DNA of 64,000 bases from Roseitranquillus sp963776845 (lineage in GTDB: Bacteria > Pseudomonadota > Alphaproteobacteria > Rhodobacterales > Rhodobacteraceae). Position numbers and translations under genes: made by a program. Below, piece by piece: positions 55,126 to 62,599 of this stretch. The stretch lies in contig CAVZOJ010000002.1 in assembly GCA_963776845.1 (NCBI GenBank), forward strand, positions 434,001 through 498,000, read 5' to 3'. The notes beneath the pieces were generated by a model. It did no database searches. It was not told where the DNA came from and saw only the letters and a program-made list of their open reading frames with translations. Each line of letters opens with the position of its first letter. Positions within the stretch are counted from its first letter, which is position 1.

Positions 55126-55557
55126 GGGGATCGGGCCGCGGGCGCGCGGGTGGCGCGCGTCTCCGACGGCGGGCGCGGGTCCTGCGCAATGCGGTATCCG
55201 GTGGAGGTGCTGAACCCGGCGCGGGCGGCGGCGACGGGGACCGGGCCGGTCGTGCGATGCTTCATGGATAGATAGCCTCATCTGGTGATCGGCCACGTGG
55301 CGGCCGGGCACGAGCGCTCCTCCAAAGCAGTGAAAACACCCGGTCACCCCGACCGGCCGCGATCACCCGCCGATCCCGAACCTCCGGTCGGGCTACGCCC
55401 ATCCTGCGGTCCGGGTTCGGCGCATCACTCTCATCCAGATTGCCGCGCTTTCCCCGCATTGCCTCGCCAGGAATGCTCCCGGATGTTGAGCCGTTGCCTC
55501 ACCTGAAATGCTCCCCTGCTCGTGGTTGGCGGGGAGAGCGGGATGGGGTGGGTGAGC
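55126..55557. other. Degraded mobile-element DNA
   Basis: About 430 nt with no clear gene. It probably holds the end of the IS21 remnant and the 5' flank of the next transposase (GGAATGCTCCCGG near 55468, TGAAATGCTCCCC near 55505: short repeated boxes). Confidence 0.35.
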
Positions 55558-55628
55558 ATGGAGACGCGTAGTGAGTTGGTGGCTGCGATCAGCGGCCGGT
55601 ATGCGCGGAGCCGACGCGACGAGAAGGC
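55558..55628 (+). pseudogene. Transposase N-terminus cut at the inversion
   Basis: METRSELVAAISGRYARSRR then DEKA. This looks like the start of the integrase-type transposases whose relatives continue with GRILDEFVAVTG. Crossing the inversion to 54244 gives ARILDA, so the original gene went that way. Confidence 0.5.
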
Positions 55629-56404
55629 GGCGATGATCGGCGCGGCGAGCTTCGTGCGTGCGGCGAGCCGGGCCTCCGGTGCGTGACCGCGGACCGACGC
55701 CTCGATGGCGTAGAGCTCAGCGATCTGGCGGAGGGCCTGCTCGGCGATCGGCGAGCCGTCGTTCTCCAGCCGCTTCACGAAGCGCCTGCGCACATGCGTC
55801 CAGCAGTGCACGAGCTGCCATGGCCCTTCCGGCCGGGCCAGCGCGGCGGGCGCGTCGTAGGCGACATAGCCGTCGCATTGCAGGAAGCGGCCGCGATAGC
55901 CCTCGAGGAAGCGGACCGCATGCTCGCCGCCGCGGCCGGGGGCGTAGTGGAACATCATGATGGGCGGATCGCTGCCCCATGACCGCGGTCGTCCGAGACG
56001 ACGGCCCAGAAGAAGCCGAGCTTCGTTCTCTTGCGCCCGGGGTCGAGCACGGGCGCCCGCGTCTCGTCCATGAAGATCCGCTCCGCCCCCTTCAGGCGCT
56101 CGCGCATGTGCAGGGCGATCGGGCGGAGGTGGAAGCAGGCGCGGCCGACCCAGTTGCCGAGGGTGGCGCGGTCGAGCGCGATCCCCTGTCGCTTGTAGAT
56201 CCCGGCCTGTCCATAGAAAGGCAGGTGGTCCCCGAACTTTGAGACGATCACCTGGGCGATCAGCGCCTCCGTCGGCAGGCCGCCCGGCACAACGTGCTCG
56301 GGGGCGTGCGCCTGGACCACGGCGCCGGAGCAGCGGCGGCAGGCGTATCGCGGACGGCGCGTCACCAGCATCCGCAACTGTGCCGGGACGATGTCGAGCC
56401 GTTC

Positions 56405-56446
56405 GTTCGCCATTGTGCTTGAACCAATGGCGCATCAATGGCTCAC
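56405..56446 (-). repeat. Mini-palindrome, copy 6 (tnpC)
   Basis: 42 nt, minus-strand core CGCCATTG-GTTCAAGCA-CAATGGCG, outer GTGAGCCATTG as in copies 1 and 3. Splits AKIGED from ERLDIVPAQ and shifts the frame. Confidence 0.8.
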
Positions 56447-56482
56447 CGTCCTCGCCGATCTTCGCCATCTCGCCGCAGCCGC

Positions 56483-56523
56483 GTCGCCATTGTCGCTCGG
56501 ACCAATGGCGCGCCAATGGCGAC
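56483..56523 (-). repeat. Mini-palindrome, copy 7 (tnpC)
   Basis: 41 nt, minus-strand core CGCCATTGGTCCGAGCGACAATGGCG in parts CGCCATTG-GTCCGAGCGA-CAATGGCG; the outer ends GTCGCCA and TGGCGAC also pair perfectly. It lies only 36 nt from copy 6 and keeps the host frame open. Confidence 0.8.
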
Positions 56524-57019
56524 CAGAGGGTGCTCTCAGGCTCGATGACCCGCTCGATCCGCGGCAGGTGCTTCGGCAGGTGACCGCGGTTCCGCTTCGG
56601 TGTGCGCTCCTGGTCGTCCGTGCCGCCCTTCAGCGCCTGCCGGGCCCGCCCCCGCGCCGCCTCGAGCACGCCCTGCGCGATCTCGACATCCTCCAGCGGC
56701 AGGTTGAACTGGTGGGTCGAGCTTCTCTGAGCGCGGGCCGAACCTCTCCCGCCGAAGCTCGCCAACGATCCGTTCCAGGCGCCGCTGCGCCTCAATGGCA
56801 TCCGCGAGCGCGGCCTCGGTCTCGGCAAGCCGCGCCTTCAGAAAGGCGTTCTCCTGGGACAGCGCGGTGTCGGCCATGGCCGGGATCAAGCACACGGGCC
56901 ATGGCGCCGCCACGACCAAAGCCGCGCCGAGTTATTCGGTCGCAGCTATCCCGCCATCTCCGGGCGCCGCACGCGTTCCGGTCGCACCAGGCGCCAGTCC
57001 AGCCCCTGGAACGAAGGCG

Positions 57020-57403
57020 TACAGGAATATCCCCTCTGCTGAGTTTGATGAATCTCCGGTCGAGGAGGTCCGGGTTCTGGACCCGCGGCATCCGCTCTAC
57101 GGACGATCGTTTCGTGTGATCCGGCGCGCGGCCCATCGAGGCGGGAACTTCCCGTCCTCTTTTGAGGTGGAACATTGCAATGGCTCAAGCCTGCTGATCC
57201 CCATCGCAGTAACGGAATGGCACGATTTGCCGGGCAGCCGAACAACATTGAGTATAGACGCGTTACGCGAGCTCATAGATGTGGTAGATTGCCTGGACGA
57301 TCATGGCGATAGACCCGAGAGATCTCTGGACGACGCTGCCGCCGTCTCTGCGGCGTCGGATCGTCGACGACGTCGCCGTGGTCCTGGCGGAGGTCCGTCG
57401 TGA
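57020..57403 (+). CDS. DUF5372-like protein of the recombinase element
   Basis: VRVLDPRHPLYGRSFRVIRR, FEVEHCNGSSLLIPIAVTEW then LSIDALRELIDVVDCLDD. Similar to the small DUF5372-type proteins found beside serine recombinases. I see no ATG/GTG/TTG in this frame after the element end, so the start given is only the frame entry; the frame also stays open into IS66 upstream. The end overlaps the recombinase start (GTGA). Confidence 0.5.
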   Translation, partial: YRNIPSAEFDESPVEEVRVLDPRHPLYGRSFRVIRRAAHRGGNFPSSFEVEHCNGSSLLIPIAVTEWHDLPGSRTTLSIDALRELIDVVDCLDDHGDRPERSLDDAAAVSAASDRRRRRRGPGGGPS

Positions 57404-57536
57404 AGTCGGAACTGATCATGCCGACCCACTTGGCGCGCAAGGCGGTCGTGTACATCCGCCAGTCGACGCCGCACCAGGTCGTGAGCAACCAGGAGAGCTT
57501 GCGCCTTCAATACGCGCTCCGGCAGCGCGCTCGTGA
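57303..57536 (+). CDS. Small ORF before the serine recombinase
   Basis: 77 residues, MAIDPRDLWTTLPPSLRRRI then VDDVAVVLAEVRREVG; the front half looks like a real amphipathic protein, the tail overlaps the recombinase frame. Either this or the overlapping DUF5372 frame is used past 57303, perhaps both. Confidence 0.45.
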   Translation: MAIDPRDLWTTLPPSLRRRIVDDVAVVLAEVRREVGTDHADPLGAQGGRVHPPVDAAPGREQPGELAPSIRAPAARS

Positions 57537-59487
57537 TCTTGGATGGCGTGAGGCCGACATCGACGTCATCGACAGCGATCTCGGCCTGAGCGCCGCCTCC
57601 ACCGCGCAACGGAGCGGCTTCAAGGAACTGGTCGGCCGGGTCGGCCTCAGCGAGGTCGGGCTGATCCTTTCGATCGATGTGACGCGCCTCGCGCGCAACT
57701 GCTCCGACTGGTACCCACTGCTGGATATCTGCGGTCTGCGCGGCTGCCTGATCGCCGATCGGGATGGCGTTTATGATCCCGGCAGCGCCAACGGTCGCCT
57801 GCTCCTCGGCCTGAAGGGAACCATATCCGAACTGGAGCTGCACACGATCCGGAGCCGCCTGACCGCTGGCCTTCTTGCAAAGGCCGGGCGCGGCGAACTC
57901 GCGCTCTGCCTGCCGATCGGTCTCGTCCGCGATCCGAGCGGCGTCGTCGTCAAGGATCCCAATGTCGAGGTACAGGAACGGCTTGGGCTCGTCTTCCAGA
58001 CCTTTCTCGAGTTCCGCACCATCGCGAAGGTCATGCGCGTGCTGAACGAGCGTGGCCTCGACCTTCCACGCCGCGACCGTTTTGGCGACGTGCGGTGGGC
58101 GCGCGCGACGGTCGCCGCGGTGTCGGCGATCCTGAAGAATCCAGCCTACGCGGGCGCCTTCGTCTATGGGCGGACCCGCATGCGCACCGCGGCGCGCGAG
58201 GGCGGCTCGCCGGTCAAGACGCCACTGCCAATCGAGGAGTGGCGGATCGTCGTCAAAGACCGGTATCCGGCTTACGTCGACTGGTCCACCTATGAAAGAA
58301 TCCGCGCCATCGTCAGGGACAACCGGGCCGAATACATGCGCACCAGGACCAGAGGGTCCCCTCGTGATGGCGAACTCCTCCTGCACGGCATCGCCTGGTG
58401 CGCGAGGTGCGGCCACAAGATGTACGTTCGGTACAAGGGCGGCGGCGAGTACGTCTGCAATCACCTGCGCACTCAGCAGGGCCTGCCCACGTGCCAGCAC
58501 ATCCGTGCTTCGCAGGTGGACGGGGCGGTCGCGGATGCGTTCCTGACCGCGCTGGCGCCGGCAGAACTCGACGCGCTGTCGCGCGCGTGCCGCACCCTGC
58601 ACCAAACGGACAGCGCGCTGCGCTCGAGCGCCGAACGTCAGATCGAGCGGAAGCGATATGCTGCGGCGCTGGCCGAACGGCAGTTCAACCGCGTCGATCC
58701 GGACAACCGGCTTGTCGCCAGCGAGCTCGAGCGTCGATGGGAGGCTGCGCTGATCGAGGTTCGGCAGGCCGAGGAGGCGCTCGCCCAGCTCTCCGCGCTC
58801 AAGCCGCTCTCGCAGCGGATGATCGGCAAGCCGCTCGGCGACAAGATCGTCGTCCTTGCCGGTCGGCTGCCGCACATCTGGGCGGATCCGGCGACCACCG
58901 ACGCGCAGCGCAAGGCGCTTCTGCGCTGCCTGGTCGAGAAGGTCGTCCTCGACCGCGGGGAGCGCGATGTCGCCCTCGTCCGGATCGTGTGGCGCGGCGG
59001 CGCCACGAGCGACCTTGCGGTGAAGATGCGGGTCAACGCCGTCGCCAAGCTCACGAACGGCGAGGAGATGCGGGATCGCGCACTCGACCTCGCCCGCTCC
59101 GGGATCCCTGACGATGAGATCGCCGCGCTCCTCTCGTCGGAGGGACACCGCTCTCCCAATTGCGCCGACAGGGTTCTGCCAATCACCGTGCAACGGCTCC
59201 GGCTCGGTGCCGGGATCAAGGTAAGCACCCAGCGTACCCGCTGGGACCACGATCGTTCGTTTCTCAGCGCCACGGAAGTGGCTGCCAAGCTGCGCATTCC
59301 AGTGAACTGGCTCTACGTGCAGATCAGGCGAAAGCGGCTTCTCATCGATCGCCAACCCAACGGGGCCTACCTGTTCCAGGACACGCCCGTCGTCATCGAC
59401 GCGGTCCGAGACCTGCGAAACCACGTCGTCGATCGCATCGACCTGAGAATCTGTCAGCCTCACCAGGAGGGGCATCAACATGCATGA
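57400..59487 (+). CDS. Large serine recombinase
   Basis: 695 residues. Resolvase domain: AVVYIRQSTPHQVVSNQESL (catalytic Ser in RQST), IDVTRLARNCSDWY, GTISELELHTIRSRL. Recombinase domain (about 160-270; PIGLVRDPSG, ILKNPAYAGAFVYGRTR), zinc-ribbon (HGIAWCARCGHKMYVRYKGG, CNHLRTQQGLPTCQH), coiled coil, and a long C-terminal region ending with a helix-turn-helix (LSATEVAAKLRIPVNWLYVQ). GTG 57400. Intact, so the element may still move. Confidence 0.9.
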   Translation: MKSELIMPTHLARKAVVYIRQSTPHQVVSNQESLRLQYALRQRARDLGWREADIDVIDSDLGLSAASTAQRSGFKELVGRVGLSEVGLILSIDVTRLARNCSDWYPLLDICGLRGCLIADRDGVYDPGSANGRLLLGLKGTISELELHTIRSRLTAGLLAKAGRGELALCLPIGLVRDPSGVVVKDPNVEVQERLGLVFQTFLEFRTIAKVMRVLNERGLDLPRRDRFGDVRWARATVAAVSAILKNPAYAGAFVYGRTRMRTAAREGGSPVKTPLPIEEWRIVVKDRYPAYVDWSTYERIRAIVRDNRAEYMRTRTRGSPRDGELLLHGIAWCARCGHKMYVRYKGGGEYVCNHLRTQQGLPTCQHIRASQVDGAVADAFLTALAPAELDALSRACRTLHQTDSALRSSAERQIERKRYAAALAERQFNRVDPDNRLVASELERRWEAALIEVRQAEEALAQLSALKPLSQRMIGKPLGDKIVVLAGRLPHIWADPATTDAQRKALLRCLVEKVVLDRGERDVALVRIVWRGGATSDLAVKMRVNAVAKLTNGEEMRDRALDLARSGIPDDEIAALLSSEGHRSPNCADRVLPITVQRLRLGAGIKVSTQRTRWDHDRSFLSATEVAAKLRIPVNWLYVQIRRKRLLIDRQPNGAYLFQDTPVVIDAVRDLRNHVVDRIDLRICQPHQEGHQHA

Positions 59488-59780
59488 TCGAACAGCGCCT
59501 CGAACTGCGCCCGCGACATCTTCATCACGCCGTCCTGCACTGCGGGCCAGACGAACTTCGCGCCTTCCAGGCGCTTGTGGATCAGGACCATGCCGGTGCG
59601 GTCCCAGATCAGGATCTTCAGCCGGTCGCCGCGCTTGGCCCGGAACACGAAGGCCGCCCCGCTGAACGGATCGCCGCCGATCACCTCCTGCACGGCCAGG
59701 GCGAGCCCATCGATGCCCTTGCGGAAGTCGACCGGACGGGTCGAGACGTAAACCCGCAACTGCCCATGCGGAGAGATCAT
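59475..59780 (-). pseudogene. tnpB: IS66 tnpB (Orf2), split
   Basis: IS66 accessory protein: GQLRVYVSTRPVDFRKGIDG, FVFRAKRGDRLKILIWDRTG, GAKFVWPAVQD, MSRAQFEALF. It starts at ATG 59780 overlapping tnpA. The C-terminus GLDWRLVRPERVRRPEMAG is found at 56946-57006, beyond the serine-recombinase element. Confidence 0.88.
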
Positions 59781-60215
59781 GCCGAAGCCGCCCGCACGGC
59801 ACGGATCACCCGCGTCAGCCGGGCTTCCTCGACATCCGCGGCGACGCGCACGGTGACGCCTGCAACCACCAGCTCGATCCGATCCGGAGACTTCTGCGCG
59901 CTGGGTCTTCCGGGTCGACACCACCGCGGGAGGCTCGACCACCAGCGCGGCGAACGCCGGCTCACCCGTCGCCTCCGCCGGCACCGCCGGCACCGCCAGC
60001 GTGCCCGCGGCCAGCTTCCTCCGCCAGTCATAGACCTGCCAGCGTGTCACGCCGTGCCGCCGCGCGACGTCGACAACCCTCGCCCCCGGCGCCAGGCTCT
60101 CCGCCGCGATCCGCGCTCGCTCGGCCTCGCTCCGAAGACGCCGGCCCGTGCGGCCCTCGATCACCTCCATCCGGCCCGCATAGCCAACCGTCGAGCCGTT
60201 CAAATAGCCGTCCAT
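59777..60215 (-). pseudogene. tnpA: IS66 tnpA (Orf1), frameshifted
   Basis: HTH protein of IS66: GRRLRSEAERARIAAESLAP, VARRHGVTRWQVYDWRRKLA, AFAALVVEPP. At about 59905 the frame shifts; the tail RIELVVAGVTVRVAADV and RLTRVIRAVRAA reads in another frame to the TGA at 59777, which overlaps the tnpB start. Confidence 0.82.
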
Positions 60216-60299
60216 TTTGACGTCCCATCATCGCTGCGCAGCGACAGGACTCTCACGGAACGATGAACTCCGGCAGGAGGGGATCGGCGAGGCGCTTAC

Positions 60300-60307
60300 G
60301 CAGGAAG
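60300..60307. repeat. 8-bp target duplication of IS66 (right)
   Basis: GCAGGAAG next to the IS66 end GCGCTTAC (60299). Pairs with CTTCCTGC at 54652-54659, giving the expected 8-bp IS66 duplication once the inversion is undone. Confidence 0.85.
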
Positions 60308-60450
60308 TGCAACGGATCGAAGACCATGTCGGCCTTCTCGTAGGACCGACGGTGGCGCGCGATCACCTCCGCGCCGCAGCCGATGACCACCTCGCCGCCA
60401 TAGCCGCGGACCTGGACCTCGTGATGGGCATAGGCGACCGGACCCGCCGA
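60308..60450 (-). pseudogene. istA: IS21 istA, 5'-side fragment
   Basis: PVAYAHHEVQVRGYGGEVVI, GAEVIARHRRSYEKADMVFD, PLHF then the IS66 end. Joining to 54652 gives FDPLHFLPLLEQKIG, the normal IstA sequence. The N-terminal half of IstA is missing to the right. Confidence 0.8.
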
Positions 60451-60584
60451 CTGCCTTGACTGCGTGCATCGGAGCGCTCGCCACGTGCTACGGCCGCCAC
60501 GGCAAACGGCGGATCGCGGCGCGAATATCGCAGCGGAGGTGCTGAAGGTCCTCTCGACGCAACCGAAGAGGGCCCGTCTCTGGC

Positions 60585-60900
60585 TTAACGACGGAACGTG
60601 CATGCGCTGCGGCCGGAGTGTCAAATCCATGTCTGGTCCTACGACTTTGTCGAGGATCGGACCCGCGATAGGTGGAAGATTCGCGTGCTCAACGTGATCG
60701 GCGATTATACTCGAGAGTGACTGACAATCCGGGTCGATCAGAAGCGCAAGTCGACCGATGTCATCGACTTGCTGTCAGACCCGTTCATCCTGCGCGGCGT
60801 GGCCGGACAAATCCGCTCAGACCGTAGCCCCCGAGCCAGTTGCCAAGGCGGTGTGGGCCCGGATCACAACCGCCGTCATCGCCGACGAGCGCGGCCTCCG
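60585..60900 (+). pseudogene. IS3-type OrfB remnant
   Basis: Degraded integrase core: CQIHVWSYDFVEDRTRDRWK, IRVLNVIGDYTRE, a TGA where Cys is usual, LTIRVDQKRKSTDVIDLLSD and PFILRGV, then a frame change at IRSD. This is the WSYDF...IRSDNGPEF region of IS3 transposases. Confidence 0.65.
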
Positions 60901-60975
60901 CATCGAGACCATGGGGGAGAAAACGGTTCCCGAATCGTCAGCGCACGACCAACCTGCTGGCTCCGAAGGGTGGAC

Positions 60976-62112
60976 ATGACGGACGCGGGGGCCGTGGACC
61001 TCAACTTGCCATACACGTACCCGGAGAGGTACGGGGTTAATCGAGACAAGGTGCGCTACCGGGTGGAGCGCACGATCGGCGGGAAGACCGTGAAACGAAC
61101 GCTTAAGGGCGAGCCGGGAAGCGCCGCGTGGATCGCGCACCGAGAACAGATCATCGAACAGATCGAGGGCGGCGAGCGGCCGGCGACGTCGGGCTATCGA
61201 AAGGGCCAGCTGGGATGGCTCTGCGGCGAGTTCATCGCCACCATGGAGAAGCGCGAAGCCGCGGGCCTCATCAGCGCGGCGACGCTGCGCCGCTACCGCC
61301 TGCAGCTCGGGCGCCTGTGCGAGGCGAGGACGCCGAAGGGCATCCCCGCAGCCGAGGCCGGCGCTTCGATCCCGCGCTCCGAGTTCATCAAGATACGCGA
61401 CACGCTCCTCGGCACGCCGGCCGCGGCCGACAGTTTCACGAAGACCGTGCGGCTCATGTATAATTGGGCCAAGGACGGCGAAGTCTTCACCTGTCCGAAC
61501 CCGGCGGAGCGCGTCAGCCCGGTCGACACCAAGACCGAAGGCTACCGGATCTGGACGATCGACGAGATCCGCAAGTACCTCGACCACCACGAGCCCGGCA
61601 CGCTCGCGCGCCTGACGATGGTGGCGGAGCTCTGCACCGGCGCCAGGCGCGGCGACCTCTGCGCCTTGGGCGACAGCGATGTCATCGACGTCAGCGGCAC
61701 GCGCTGGATCAAGTGGCGGCAGGAGAAGCCACCACACCTCGTCGTCGAGATCCCGATGCTCGACATGCTGGCCGAGGAGCTCGAGCGCCGGCCGATCCAT
61801 GGCGACACATGGATCTGCAGGACGGACGGGACACAGCGGTCGAAGAAGGCCTTCGGCATGAAGTTCGCGACCTGGCGCAACGAGGCCGGTCTCGAGGGCA
61901 CCGATCGCGAGGGCAAGAGCCTGTCGCTGCACGGCATCCGCAAGGGCGTGGCCTCGATCCTGCCGGAGTTCGGCGTCTCGGAATACATGGTCGACGTTCT
62001 GCTTGGTCACGAGCTCGGCTCGGGCACGTCGCGCATCTACACGCGCGGGGCGCAGCGCCGGCAGATCGCCGTGGAGCTCAACGAAGCTTGGAGGAAGGTG
62101 CGATGGACGTAG
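60976..62112 (+). CDS. Phage-type tyrosine integrase
   Basis: 378 residues. N-terminal arm-binding region (LNLPYTYPERYGVNRDKVRY), core-binding helices, and the catalytic domain: Arg in CTGARRGDLCAL, HGIRKGVASILPEFG (His-x-x-Arg), LLGHELGSGTSRIYTR with nucleophile Tyr. ATG 60976 follows GAAGGG. It points toward tRNA-Glu 360 nt away, the usual arrangement of integrases beside their attachment site. Next gene overlaps by 10 nt. Confidence 0.88.
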   Translation: MTDAGAVDLNLPYTYPERYGVNRDKVRYRVERTIGGKTVKRTLKGEPGSAAWIAHREQIIEQIEGGERPATSGYRKGQLGWLCGEFIATMEKREAAGLISAATLRRYRLQLGRLCEARTPKGIPAAEAGASIPRSEFIKIRDTLLGTPAAADSFTKTVRLMYNWAKDGEVFTCPNPAERVSPVDTKTEGYRIWTIDEIRKYLDHHEPGTLARLTMVAELCTGARRGDLCALGDSDVIDVSGTRWIKWRQEKPPHLVVEIPMLDMLAEELERRPIHGDTWICRTDGTQRSKKAFGMKFATWRNEAGLEGTDREGKSLSLHGIRKGVASILPEFGVSEYMVDVLLGHELGSGTSRIYTRGAQRRQIAVELNEAWRKVRWT

Positions 62113-62515
62113 ACAGCCGGCTTGCCAATCTAGAGCGCGAGCGGGACGACCTGACGCGGCGGCTGGCGGAAAGCGAGTTCGCGAGGACGCGCCTCGTCAT
62201 GGCTCTGACGCCGAGCCTTTCAACACGAAGTCGACCTACAGCGGAGAGTTTTCATTCGACGTGCCTGATTTCGACGAAGACGGCAACGAGGCGCGGCCGC
62301 GCGTGTTGGTTCCCTGGACGACGGTGAAGGAGATCATGGCGGCCATCCGCGATTTGCCGAAGCGGGGTGCGTTGGACCGACTCGCGAACACTCTCCCATG
62401 CATATCCTCCATGGGGGATTCGCGCCGGATTCCGGGAGCTAAGCGATTGATGTTATTGGAGCGTCATAGGGGCATGGCAGCCCGTAGGGGAATCGAACCC
62501 CTCTTTCCAGGTTGA
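62103..62515 (+). pseudogene. Small phage-like gene running into tRNA-Glu, frameshifted
   Basis: Starts MDVDSRLANLERERDDLTRR (coiled coil). Near 62210 the frame changes and continues as EPFNTKSTYSGEFSFDVPDF, EDGNEARPRVLVPWTTVKEI, MAAIRDLPKRG and reads across into the tRNA-Glu 3' half (ARRGIEPLFPG). Product unknown; it is part of the integrase unit. Confidence 0.5.
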
Positions 62516-62549
62516 AAACCTGGCGTCCTAACCGATAGACGAACGGGCC
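62475..62549 (-). tRNA. tRNA-Glu(UUC)
   Basis: Acceptor GGCCCGT/ACGGGCT (G-U first pair), anticodon stem CCAGG/CCTGG with loop TTTTCAA (anticodon TTC), T arm GGGGTTCGATTCCCC, encoded CCA at 62475-62477. Adjacent to a tyrosine integrase; a probable attachment site. Confidence 0.95.
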
Positions 62550-62599
62550 GCTGGCGCCCGCCTGACTAGTCAAACCCCTCCCGGACCGCAAGAGGCTTT

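Larger units (their letters stand above)
54245..55628. other. Inverted segment
   Basis: Flipping this interval restores two genes at once: IS66 tnpC (5' part on the minus strand from 55628, 3' part from 54245) and the N-terminus of another transposase (RDEK + ARILD). Both breakpoints carry GCCTTC/GAAGGC. Confidence 0.7.
55623..56877 (-). pseudogene. tnpC: IS66 tnpC, 5' part with two inserts
   Basis: Starts at 56877: MADTALSQENAFLKARLAET, coiled coil, RRERFGPRSEKLDP; a frameshift near 56715; HQFNLPLEDVEIAQGVLEAA; zinc region CGEMAKIGED; then ERLDIVPAQLRMLVTRRPRY, FMDETRAPVLDPGRKRTKLG and FFWAVVSDDRGHG (first part of the DDE core), GEHAVRFLEGYRGRFLQCDG, HCWTHVRRRFVK. Interrupted by mini-palindromes at 56483-56523 and 56405-56446, and ended by the inversion at 55628. 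The zinc-finger CPCC is destroyed by the first insert. Confidence 0.85.
57007..59487 (+). mobile_element. Serine-recombinase element inside IS66 tnpB
   Basis: About 2481 bp that splits tnpB: upstream codons end ...GCGCTGTTCGA at 59488 and the rest resumes GGGGCTGGACTGG at 57006 (minus strand). Removing it restores ALFEGLDWRLVRP. It carries a DUF5372-like frame, a small ORF and a large serine recombinase whose TGA is the last codon of the element. Confidence 0.75.

Noticed and set aside
57301..59802. Long minus-strand frame opposite the serine recombinase
   Set aside because: Only its last part is a real protein (IS66 tnpB); the rest is antisense to an intact recombinase.
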